From contig MKYF01000028.1 of the NCBI GenBank assembly GCA_001914195.1, positions 62,001 through 126,000 on the forward strand: 64,000 nt of DNA, in the 5' to 3' direction. The notes under the pieces are model-generated. The model was not told the DNA's origin and did not search any database. It was given only the letters and a program-made list of their open reading frames with translations. This stretch comes from Streptococcus mitis (GTDB lineage: Bacteria > Bacillota > Bacilli > Lactobacillales > Streptococcaceae). Both the position numbers and the translations under genes were made by a program. This document shows, piece by piece, positions 16,137 through 23,022 of the stretch (its first letter is position 1; each line of letters starts with the position of its first letter).

Positions 16137-17578
16137 CTACTCAATGCTTGCACCATTGCTGGCAATGACATCCTTGTACCAGTAGAAGGATTTCTTCTTG
16201 CTACGTTTGAGGCTTCCATGACCAGCATTATCTCTATCCACATAGATAAAGCCATACCGCTTGTTCATTTCGCCTGTTCCAGCTGAAACCAGATCTATAC
16301 AGCCCCAAGTCGTATAACCAAGCAAGTCTACTCCATCTTGGTAAATGGCATCTCGCATAGCCTTGATATGAGCCTCTAAGTAAGCAATCCGATAGTCATC
16401 TGCTACATAACCATTCTCATCCGGTGTATCCATAGCACCGAGACCATTTTCTACGATGAACATAGGCTTTTGGTAACGATCCCAGATGGCATTGAGGGTA
16501 ATACGAAGCCCAAGCGGGTCAATCTGCCATCCCCATTCTGAGGATTCAAGATAAGGATTTTTGAGAGAGGCAAAGACATTTCCAGCAGTTAATTCTTTAA
16601 CTTCTGGATCACCTGAGGCCACTCGACTTGCATAGTAAGAGAAGGAAACAAAGTCAACAGTGTAATTCTTTAACAAATCTAAATCTTCTGTGGTCATTTG
16701 AATCTCAATCCCCTCACGCTCCCACTGTTTCTTGGCATAATTTGGGTATTCCCCACGCGCTTGAACATCAATGAAGAAGTAACTCTTGCGGTCTTCCTCC
16801 ATGGCTGCCCAGTAGTCTCTCGGATGGGCTGTATTAGGATAGTATTACCCTGCAGCCAACATACATCCCGCCTTGTTTTCTGGGTCAATTTCGTGGGCAA
16901 TCTTAGTCGCCATTGCTGAAGCCACCAACTCATGGTGAGCCGCTTGGTATTTGACCTGTTCTTGATTTTCTCCTTCTTCAAAACAGAGCCCAGCTCCCAT
17001 AAAGGGGCATGGAGAATCATGTTGATTTCGTTGAAGGTAAGCCAATATTTGACCAAACCCTTATAGTGGGTAAAGAGTGTGCGACAAAGTTTTTCATAGA
17101 AGTCTAACATCCGACGATTGCGCCATCCTCCGTATTCTTCAATCAAGTGCATAGGACAGTCGAAATGAGTGATAGTCACCAGAGGTTGGATACCATACTT
17201 GTGGCACTCCTTAAATAAATCCTCATAAAAGGCTAGACCAGCTTCATTTGGCACTGTTTCGTCTCCCTTAGGAAAAATCCTAGTCCAAGCAATGGATAGT
17301 CGATAAGTCTTAAAGCCCATTTCCGCAAAAAGAGCAATATCTTCCTTATAATGATGGTACATATCAATAGCTTGCTTGGCTGGGTAAAAATAGCCATCCT
17401 CAAACGAAAACATCTTTTTCTGACCTGTGATAATGGCTTCACGATCTGGACCGATGGGGATGACATCCACATTCGCCAATCCACGACCGTCTAAATTATA
17501 AGCACCTTCACATTGATTAGCTGCCGTAGCACCACCCCAGAGGAAACCCTCTGGAAATTGTAGTCTTTCTATCATCAC
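16137..17578 (-). pseudogene. 6-phospho-beta-glucosidase (GH1 family), broken by a frameshift and a stop
   Basis: The intact protein would be about 480 residues and hydrolyse phosphorylated beta-glucosides taken up by a PTS. GH1 hallmarks are present: FLWGGATAANQCEGA at the start, the acid-base site WLTFNEINM, and the nucleophile site FIVENGLG in the last part. The frame breaks at 17004-17007, where a C-run appears one base short (HAPL should read HAPFMGAG). In the restored frame a TAA at 16845-16847 stands where the family has Gln (LAAGQYYP). Both lesions should abolish the enzyme. A sequencing error could explain the first but hardly both. Confidence 0.93.
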
Positions 17579-17678
17579 TTTACCTCACTTGATTTATTAG
17601 TTCTATTATACTAAAAAGGAGACAAAATGTTTGGAACTATATAGGTAATGATGTCCTGAGCTTGCTTATATATACGAA

Positions 17679-17700
17679 AAAAAAGACTGAAATCAGTCTT
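17679..17700 (-). terminator. SemiSWEET gene terminator
   Basis: Minus strand AAGACTGATTTCAGTCTT is an 8-bp perfect stem followed by a long T-run. It ends 5 bp from the stop codon. Confidence 0.85.
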
Positions 17701-17704
17701 CTTT

Positions 17705-17965
17705 TTAAATCAACGCCGTAATAGCCGTTACTAGACCAAAAACGATACCCGGTGCATTGGCAGCTGCAAGTGGAATATCTCTTTCCTTTTTGAAAAGACC
17801 ATAGTAAACCCAGAGACTACAGTTGATAGCTGCGACTAGGGGTTGAATGAAGTTGCCTTTTTGACCGGCAAGATTATTCATGATTTGTGGGAAGTAAGAC
17901 ACATACATCATAACAGACATGAAAGTCGCTACCCACCCCAACACTTTCATTTGTTTTTCAGACAT
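17705..17965 (-). CDS. SemiSWEET family small sugar transporter
   Basis: An 86-residue membrane protein with three membrane segments. The PQ-loop motif SYFPQIMNNL is in the first segment and NCSLWVYYGLFK in the second, both characteristic of SemiSWEETs, which dimerise to move sugars passively. Start ATG 17965 (MSEKQMKVLG) has AGAGG 8 nt upstream; a TTG two codons upstream would put the SD too close. Sugar unknown. It sits between a broken beta-glucosidase gene and an ABC exporter operon, with its own terminator. Confidence 0.9.
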   Translation of the reverse strand: MSEKQMKVLGWVATFMSVMMYVSYFPQIMNNLAGQKGNFIQPLVAAINCSLWVYYGLFKKERDIPLAAANAPGIVFGLVTAITALI

Positions 17966-18217
17966 TTTCAAAACCTCTTTTATTCTTTTATGCTTTTTAT
18001 TTTATAATATGATGCAAAAATAAGCAAGAGTTTGAGAGTTTTGTTATAAAAATGTAAACTATTACAATCTTGTGATAAGAAAGCAGAGTGAAGTTAGGAA
18101 AAGTATATATAATCAGAAAAAACGCATATTATTATGTGTTGAAAAATCTTGATACTGGGTGTTTTATTGCTGAAATATTTACTTTATTTTCTGATAAAAC
18201 TGACTTTTAAGCCAGAA

Positions 18218-19792
18218 TTAATATTTTCCTAAATCTACAACTTGTTGATATCTACTTTCATCATCAATATGATGGGCAATTTCTAACATCATAACAGGAA
18301 GAGAAAATAGTAGTTCATGTACCATGAGGGCGTTTTCTTTGTCTAGGGTTGCGGTCACTTCATCAGCCAATAACAGATTTTTTCTACGAAGAAGAAAACG
18401 TGCCAATTCAATCCTTACTCTTTGTCCCCCAGAAATATTCTCCCCGTTATTTTTGATAATAAAATCCATCCCACCCGTCAATTCAAAATCTAGTTTGACT
18501 TGTTTCAAAACAGCAAGCACCTCTTCATCAGAAAATTCTTGTCCTAAGGTCAAATTATAACGCACTGTATCGTTAAAGAGAAATGGATGTTGGCTAATAA
18601 TTCCTATACTGGATACAAAACTTGATGTACATTCATTAACAGTTGTCACGCCGATAATTTCTCCCTCATCTGCTATTTCTTCTCCAGTAATAAGTCGAAA
18701 CAAGGTTGACTTACCACAACCACTCGGTCCTTTGATTAAAACTTTCTGACCTGCTTGAACATCCAAATTTAGATGAGTAAAAAGTCGTCTGTCACCATAG
18801 GATTTACTTAAATTTTTAATGTGCAGAGCATTCAATTCTTGCGCATCTTTTTTATCTATCTGTTTTACATCTCCAATTTCTAATACTCCAAAAATCTTAT
18901 CTGCTGTCGTTTTTGCCCCTTGTATATCTACAGCATCATACATAATAGTCTGAATTGGGCTCACTAACTGACCTGCTGCGATGTACATGGCAACAAGACT
19001 TGCCACTGACACTTTCTGCCCAGCCATAGCAAAGTAAAAACCTAAAACAAGTGGTAAAACTTGGCTTAAGAAGACCATGAAACCGTTGCAAAAGAAAATA
19101 ATATTATGGGTAAAGCAAAATTTTTGAATGGCTAGTTGATAATTTCGATTAATCTTCCAAAATCTGTTCTGATTTTCAGAAATTGCTTGGTTCATGAGTA
19201 GAGTATGTGCTCCTCGGATACTATCAGATACTTGATTATGCACTTCTACTCTGCCTTGTGCCATATCATCACCAGTATGTTTGAGTCTTTTATTCATCAA
19301 GAACTGAGGAATAGGACGTAAAATAGTGAAAAAGACAAAAATACTACCTAGTAACAAATTTTGCGAAATAATATAAATCGCTGTTAGTAATGCTACAAAG
19401 CTCCAGCAAATGATATTGACGTATTTTTCTAAGTAATTATCCCCCAAATACTCCATATCTTGTGTGAGCATAGTGATTTTTTCATCTTCGCTAAAATCTT
19501 TTTTTGTCATCAGCTTGTCAAATAAATCTGCCCTCATATTCATTTGAATTTCACGCCGAAAAACATTATGTGTATGATTACAAAAGAGCATTAAGCTATA
19601 CAAGACAAAGTATACTGTAAAGCCAAAAACAGCAAACTGTATGATTTTAGAATAAGTCAGTTCCCCTTGATTTAAGGACAAGGCTTGGGATACAACTAGG
19701 GGTTGAGCAAGAGCCAAACCTCCATTTGCCAGTGCACCGATGATAGTATAAAACTTCGTTTTCTTATCCAGATAGTGAAATATTTTATTCAT
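18218..19792 (-). CDS. ABC exporter, fused membrane and ATPase domains, peptide-exporter-like
   Basis: A 524-residue half-transporter. Residues 1-300 hold about six membrane segments (a TM pair near 10-75, LLTAIYIISQNLLLGSIFVFF near 135, FMVFLSQVLPLVLGFYFAMAG near 240). Residues 325-524 are the ATPase: Walker A KGPSGCGKST, signature ISGGQRVRIELARFLL, Walker B LLLADEVTATLD and switch His in LEIAHHID. No C39 peptidase domain, so a cargo peptide would have to be cut elsewhere. It is the last gene of a short operon behind a SPASM-like gene, a 23-residue peptide and an attenuator. Peptide export is inference from context. Confidence 0.85.
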   Translation of the reverse strand: MNKIFHYLDKKTKFYTIIGALANGGLALAQPLVVSQALSLNQGELTYSKIIQFAVFGFTVYFVLYSLMLFCNHTHNVFRREIQMNMRADLFDKLMTKKDFSEDEKITMLTQDMEYLGDNYLEKYVNIICWSFVALLTAIYIISQNLLLGSIFVFFTILRPIPQFLMNKRLKHTGDDMAQGRVEVHNQVSDSIRGAHTLLMNQAISENQNRFWKINRNYQLAIQKFCFTHNIIFFCNGFMVFLSQVLPLVLGFYFAMAGQKVSVASLVAMYIAAGQLVSPIQTIMYDAVDIQGAKTTADKIFGVLEIGDVKQIDKKDAQELNALHIKNLSKSYGDRRLFTHLNLDVQAGQKVLIKGPSGCGKSTLFRLITGEEIADEGEIIGVTTVNECTSSFVSSIGIISQHPFLFNDTVRYNLTLGQEFSDEEVLAVLKQVKLDFELTGGMDFIIKNNGENISGGQRVRIELARFLLRRKNLLLADEVTATLDKENALMVHELLFSLPVMMLEIAHHIDDESRYQQVVDLGKY

Positions 19793-19804
19793 AATGCCCT
19801 CCTA

Positions 19805-19833
19805 GAAAAAGAGAGATGCTAGCACTCCTCTCC
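19805..19833 (-). terminator. Attenuator hairpin between the small peptide gene and the ABC gene
   Basis: Minus strand GAGAGgAgTGC-TA-GCATCTCTC followed by TTTTTC: a near-perfect stem and a U-tract, 18 nt after the peptide stop codon and before the SD AGGAGGG of the ABC gene. Partial termination here would give much more peptide mRNA than transporter mRNA, as is common for precursor-peptide operons. Confidence 0.75.
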
Positions 19834-19850
19834 GTTTTTATTATATAAAC

Positions 19851-19922
19851 TTAACAAATATTACAATTATTGCTTGCAACTTCAGGTTTTTTTACAACCT
19901 TTTTGTTTTTCTTGATAGACAT
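19851..19922 (-). CDS. 23-residue Cys-ended peptide, candidate RiPP precursor or signal
   Basis: ATG at 19920-19922, TAA at 19851-19853. The peptide begins MSIKKNKKVVKKPE and ends VASNNCNIC: a Lys-rich leader-like part and a short tail with a C-x-x-C at the very end. SD AGAGGGG lies 9 nt upstream, overlapping the stop region of the SPASM-like gene, so it is well placed for strong translation. A hairpin with a U-tract follows. No family is recognised. The interpretation as a modified exported peptide rests on neighbours (SPASM-like Cys protein, ABC exporter) and on its shape; too short for homology alone. Confidence 0.65.
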   Translation of the reverse strand: MSIKKNKKVVKKPEVASNNCNIC

Positions 19923-19938
19923 TTTTGCTTACCCCTCT

Positions 19939-20145
19939 CTAGTCCACATCTAAAATATCTTCATAGCAACCAAAAATAGCATAAAGTGCTAGATTTTTAC
20001 GAATTTTCTCTTGCATATTCTTACAAATCACAGAAGAGCTTAATTTTGTAATATGCTTGGCCATTGGACAAAATCCTGATTTACAAACTAAAACAAAGGG
20101 ACATGTTTTACAGTCTTCTCTAACAGACAGAAACCATCCTTTCAT
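19939..20145 (-). CDS. 68-residue SPASM-domain-like Cys protein
   Basis: Starts MKGWFLSVREDCKTCPFV and carries C-x2-C-x5-C-x4-CP at residues 12-27 plus a later Cys (SSSVICKNM, about 41). This spacing resembles the iron-sulfur SPASM domain at the C-terminus of radical-SAM peptide-modifying enzymes, such as C-x2-C-x5-C-x3-C. The catalytic radical-SAM barrel with CxxxCxxC is absent; upstream there is a promoter, not coding sequence. So it is either a remnant of a deleted enzyme or a free-standing accessory protein. SD is weak. It ends 17 bp before the ATG of the 23-residue peptide and is probably the first gene of the operon. Confidence 0.7.
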   Translation of the reverse strand: MKGWFLSVREDCKTCPFVLVCKSGFCPMAKHITKLSSSVICKNMQEKIRKNLALYAIFGCYEDILDVD

Positions 20146-20175
20146 ATGAATCTTGTTTTATACTGTTATGTTTTT

Positions 20176-20204
20176 ATTATAAGATTTTAGAAAAACGCTG
20201 TCAA
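20176..20204 (-). promoter_or_regulatory. Consensus promoter of the small-peptide operon
   Basis: Minus strand TTGACA (20199-20204), exactly 17 nt, TATAAT (20176-20181): a perfect consensus sigma-70 promoter, about 30 nt before the SPASM-like gene. It indicates that the operon is transcribed strongly unless repressed. Confidence 0.9.
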
Positions 20205-20227
20205 TTGTTTATATGCAAGTTCTTTAT

Positions 20228-20257
20228 ATAAAAAAGACCGGATTGCTCCGATCTTTC
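20228..20257 (-). terminator. VOC-protein gene terminator (copy 1)
   Basis: Minus strand AAAGATCGGA-GCAA-TCCGGTCTTT then T-run (one G-T pair). An almost identical hairpin lies at 20685-20710. Confidence 0.85.
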
Positions 20258-20322
20258 AATAGCTCATATTCGCAAATTCTTTTTTAAGAATCATTATGGT
20301 TAACTTCAAATGACTAAGCGTC

Positions 20323-20670
20323 CTATTTCATACGATAAAAATCAATCACTAGACCAGCAGGGCCTTTAACTAATAAGGACTCTGTTCCCCAATCCGTTTC
20401 ACAAAGACCGTGTAAAATCTCGACACCGATCTCTTTTAAACGTTGGTAATTCTGATTTAGATCCTCAACCTCAATATGAAGAATGATTCCTGACTGAAAA
20501 TCTTCCAAAGGAATCAAATGATTTTGGGACAACATCAGACAGTGACTGCCAATCGTAAACTGAGCAAAACTGTCATCAACATAATCGGACTTTTTATCCA
20601 AAATACGCTCCAAGTCAGCACAGACTTGGGGAACATCTGAAACGATAATATCTAATTGATTTAAATTCAT
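20323..20670 (-). CDS. VOC superfamily (glyoxalase-like) protein
   Basis: A 115-residue one-domain protein. It has the two beta-alpha-beta-beta-beta halves of the vicinal oxygen chelate fold: MNLNQLDIIVSDVPQVCADLERIL, then ILHIEVEDLNQNYQRLKEIGVEIL and the ending LLVKGPAGLVIDFYRMK. The metal ligands of true glyoxalase I are not evident, so the reaction cannot be stated. SD GGAGGAG fixes the start. It lies downstream of spxB and is flanked by two copies of the same terminator. Confidence 0.82.
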   Translation of the reverse strand: MNLNQLDIIVSDVPQVCADLERILDKKSDYVDDSFAQFTIGSHCLMLSQNHLIPLEDFQSGIILHIEVEDLNQNYQRLKEIGVEILHGLCETDWGTESLLVKGPAGLVIDFYRMK

Positions 20671-20684
20671 TTACTCTCCTCCAT

Positions 20685-20710
20685 AAAAAGACCGGATTGC
20701 TCCGATCTTT
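20685..20710 (-). terminator. Terminator upstream of the VOC gene (copy 2)
   Basis: Same hairpin as at 20228-20257: minus strand AAAGATCGGA, loop, TCCGGTCTTT, TTA. It lies directly before the SD of the VOC gene and could stop readthrough from spxB or attenuate the VOC gene. Confidence 0.75.
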
Positions 20711-20756
20711 TCAAGTTTCTCTCTATGAAAATCAAAGAATAAACAAGGTGAAACCA

Positions 20757-20787
20757 AGTTTGATGGCAAATCTTTGCTCATCAAACT
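20757..20787. other. Long inverted repeat downstream of spxB (1)
   Basis: AGTTTGATGGCAAA and TTTGCtCATCAAACT pair as a 14-bp stem with one bulge and a 2-nt loop. There is no T-run on either side. Possibly a 3'-end stabiliser of the spxB transcript. Confidence 0.6.
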
Positions 20788-20826
20788 ACGAAAAATCCTT
20801 TGGGACTTTTTCTAGGCTCCACACTA

Positions 20827-20865
20827 GATTCCATCATTGAAATTTATGGTTTCAATGATGGAATC
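20827..20865. other. Long perfect inverted repeat downstream of spxB (2)
   Basis: GATTCCATCATTGAAA (20827-20842), 7-nt loop, TTTCAATGATGGAATC (20850-20865): a perfect 16-bp stem. It lies 60 bp past the spxB stop. No U-tract follows, so it may act as an mRNA end protector or belong to a small mobile repeat. Confidence 0.75.
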
Positions 20866-20924
20866 GTCGGCAGTAATCTAATAAAGAAGTCTATAAATTT
20901 ATATTTGATTTTCGACGAGAGGAA

Positions 20925-22700
20925 TTATTTAATTGCGCGTGATTGCAACCCTTCTTCTTCCAAGAAGAGACGGAATGGTACGAGTTCTTCTGCTTCGTAT
21001 TTTTCCTTGAATGCTTTGATTGCTTCTTCTGAGTGAAGTTTTGGATCCAATTCAAGTACTTCTACTGGAAGTGGACGGTGTGGAGTGATGCGAGCATCGA
21101 TCACAACAGTTTTACCTTCTTTGTTCAATTTAACAGCTTCTGCAACAACTGCATCGATGTCTTCGATACGGTCAACTGTAAATCCAACAGCTCCTTGAGC
21201 TTCAGCGATTTTCGCATAGTCAGCATTAGGGAAGTCACAACCAAACAAGTGTTTATTTGTGTCTTCGTATTTGTCCTTGATGAAGGCATATTTACCATTT
21301 GAGAAGACAACGTTGATAACTGGAAGGTCGTATTGAACGTTTGTGATAACGTCTGGGTAGCACATGTTGAATGCACCGTCACCCATGATGTTCCATACTT
21401 GGCGATCTGGATTGTCTTTCTTAGCAGCGATACCACCAGGAAGGGCAATACCCATTGTCGCAAAGAGTGGAGATGTACGCCACATGTTCTTAGGTGTCAT
21501 GTGAAGGTGACGAGTAGATGTTTGAGTAGTGTCACCTACGTCGATTGAGTAGATAGCGTCTTGATCAGCATGTTTGTTGATTGCATTGTAAACTTGATAC
21601 AATTGCAATTCACCCTCAGTTTTACCTTCGATTTTGTTCATGTAATCACGCCAGTTTTGGTTGTTCTTAACGTTTGCACGCCACCATGGAGTAGATTCAA
21701 CTGGGTTCACTTTGTCAAGGATAGCTTTAGCTGCTTGACCTGCATCACCAAGGATTGAAGCGTCTAGGGCATGACGTTTACCAAGTTTGTAAGGGTCGAT
21801 ATCGACTTGGATGAATTTTTCAGTATTCTTGAATGCTTCGTAAACTTCAGCAAATGGGAAGTTTGAACCAAGGAAAAGAACTGTGTCTGCTTCAAAGACC
21901 ACTTCGTTGGCTGGTTTCCAACCAACACGGTAAGCAGAACCTGTCAAACCTTCATAGTTCCATTCGAAAGCTTCAAAGTTTTTACCAGTTGTGATGATTG
22001 GTGCTTTGATTTTACGTGACAATTCAGTAATCACTTCACCAGCTTTAACACCACCGTAACCAGCATAGATAACTGGACGTTCAGCATTGTTCAAGATTTC
22101 AACAGCTTTGTCGATTTCAACTTCGTTCAAAGCAGGAGCGATGAATGAACGCTCGTATGAACCTGATCCATAGTATGAGTTTTCGTCGATTTCTTGGAAA
22201 CCGAAGTTTACTGGGATTTCAACAACAGCTGGACCTTTTTTAGAAACTGCAGCACGGCAAGCTTCGTCAATAACTTTTGGCAATTGCTCAGCGTAAGCTA
22301 CACGTTTGTTATATACAGCGATACCGTTGTACATTGGGTTTTGGTTCAATTCTTGGAAAGCATCCATGTTGAGTTCGTTAACTGGACGTGATCCAAGGAT
22401 TGCTAGGAATGGAGTGTTATCCATAGCTGCATCGTAAACACCGTTAATCAAGTGAGTCGCACCTGGACCACCTGAACCAACTGCAACTCCGATTGAGCCG
22501 CCGAATTTAGCTTGCATAACCGCTGCAAGAGCACCTGTTTCTTCGTGGCGAACTTGCAAGAAGCGGATATCTTTGTCTTCAGCCAAAGCGTCCATCAATG
22601 AGCTGAGTGTTCCTGACGGGATACCGTAGATTGTGTCTACGCCCCATGTTTTCAATACATTAAGCATTGCTGCAGATGCAGTAATTTTCCCTTGAGTCAT
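20925..22700 (-). CDS. spxB: Pyruvate oxidase
   Basis: Oxidises pyruvate with O2 and phosphate to acetyl phosphate, CO2 and H2O2; the main H2O2 source of pneumococci. A 591-residue ThDP/FAD enzyme: N-terminal Pyr domain (TWGVDTIYGIPSGTLSSLMDAL), central FAD domain (TDTVLFLGSNFPFAEVYEAF) and C-terminal PP domain with the ThDP motif GDGAFNMCYPDVIT. Length is as in the family. SD AAGGAG is well placed. Two cre-like sites upstream suggest carbon control through CcpA. Confidence 0.97.
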   Translation of the reverse strand: MTQGKITASAAMLNVLKTWGVDTIYGIPSGTLSSLMDALAEDKDIRFLQVRHEETGALAAVMQAKFGGSIGVAVGSGGPGATHLINGVYDAAMDNTPFLAILGSRPVNELNMDAFQELNQNPMYNGIAVYNKRVAYAEQLPKVIDEACRAAVSKKGPAVVEIPVNFGFQEIDENSYYGSGSYERSFIAPALNEVEIDKAVEILNNAERPVIYAGYGGVKAGEVITELSRKIKAPIITTGKNFEAFEWNYEGLTGSAYRVGWKPANEVVFEADTVLFLGSNFPFAEVYEAFKNTEKFIQVDIDPYKLGKRHALDASILGDAGQAAKAILDKVNPVESTPWWRANVKNNQNWRDYMNKIEGKTEGELQLYQVYNAINKHADQDAIYSIDVGDTTQTSTRHLHMTPKNMWRTSPLFATMGIALPGGIAAKKDNPDRQVWNIMGDGAFNMCYPDVITNVQYDLPVINVVFSNGKYAFIKDKYEDTNKHLFGCDFPNADYAKIAEAQGAVGFTVDRIEDIDAVVAEAVKLNKEGKTVVIDARITPHRPLPVEVLELDPKLHSEEAIKAFKEKYEAEELVPFRLFLEEEGLQSRAIK

Positions 22701-22758
22701 AATGATAACTCTCCTTCAAATATTTTTAAATCTACTAAAAAAGGTTTCATATAGTTTT

Positions 22759-22771
22759 TGAAAACGTTTCA
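22759..22771. promoter_or_regulatory. cre-like site upstream of spxB (proximal)
   Basis: TGAAAACGTTTCA is a perfect palindrome matching the CcpA site pattern (TGnAAnCGnTnnCA type). It lies about 60 bp before the spxB start. Confidence 0.75.
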
Positions 22772-22860
22772 GTAAATTTTTACAATACTAATTTATCACA
22801 TTTATTTTGACTTTACTAAGAATCTGCTCAGAAGTTTTTATTCTCTATTACAGTACAGTT

Positions 22861-22873
22861 TGAAAACGTTTTT
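22861..22873. promoter_or_regulatory. cre-like site upstream of spxB (distal)
   Basis: TGAAAACGTTTTT shares the first ten bases with the proximal cre site, about 100 bp further up. The second half is less symmetric. The 322-nt gap between copA and spxB holds these two sites, the promoter region of spxB and a BOX repeat. Confidence 0.6.
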
Positions 22874-22888
22874 AGCTTCTGTTTTATA

Positions 22889-23001
22889 ATACTCAATGAA
22901 AATCACAGAGCAAACTAGGAAGCTCGCCACAGGTTGCTCAAAGCACAGCTTTGAGGTTGCAGATAAAGCTGACGTGGTTTGAAGAGATTTTTGAAGGGTA
23001 T
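22889..23001. repeat. BOX element (A and C modules)
   Basis: Runs from ATACTCAATGAAAATCACAG to GATTTTTGAAGGGTAT, with the typical inner parts CAGGTTGCTCAAAGCACAG and GCTGACGTGGTTTG. It lies between spxB and copA, close to the copA stop codon. Confidence 0.93.
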
Positions 23002-23022
23002 AAAAAGCGAGCAAGCCCGCTT

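Noticed and set aside
17966..18217. Hidden small gene between the SemiSWEET and ABC genes
   Set aside because: AT-rich, no ORF with SD and no hairpin beyond short ones; I see nothing there.
18218..20204. Assignment of the small-peptide operon to a named radical-SAM RiPP family of streptococci
   Set aside because: The short tail does not fit the N-x-x-C or other motifs I remember exactly, and no radical-SAM catalytic domain is present. A name would be a guess.
20712..20760. Degenerate BOX repeat upstream of the VOC gene
   Set aside because: CTATGAAAATCAAAG resembles a BOX start, but the rest does not match.
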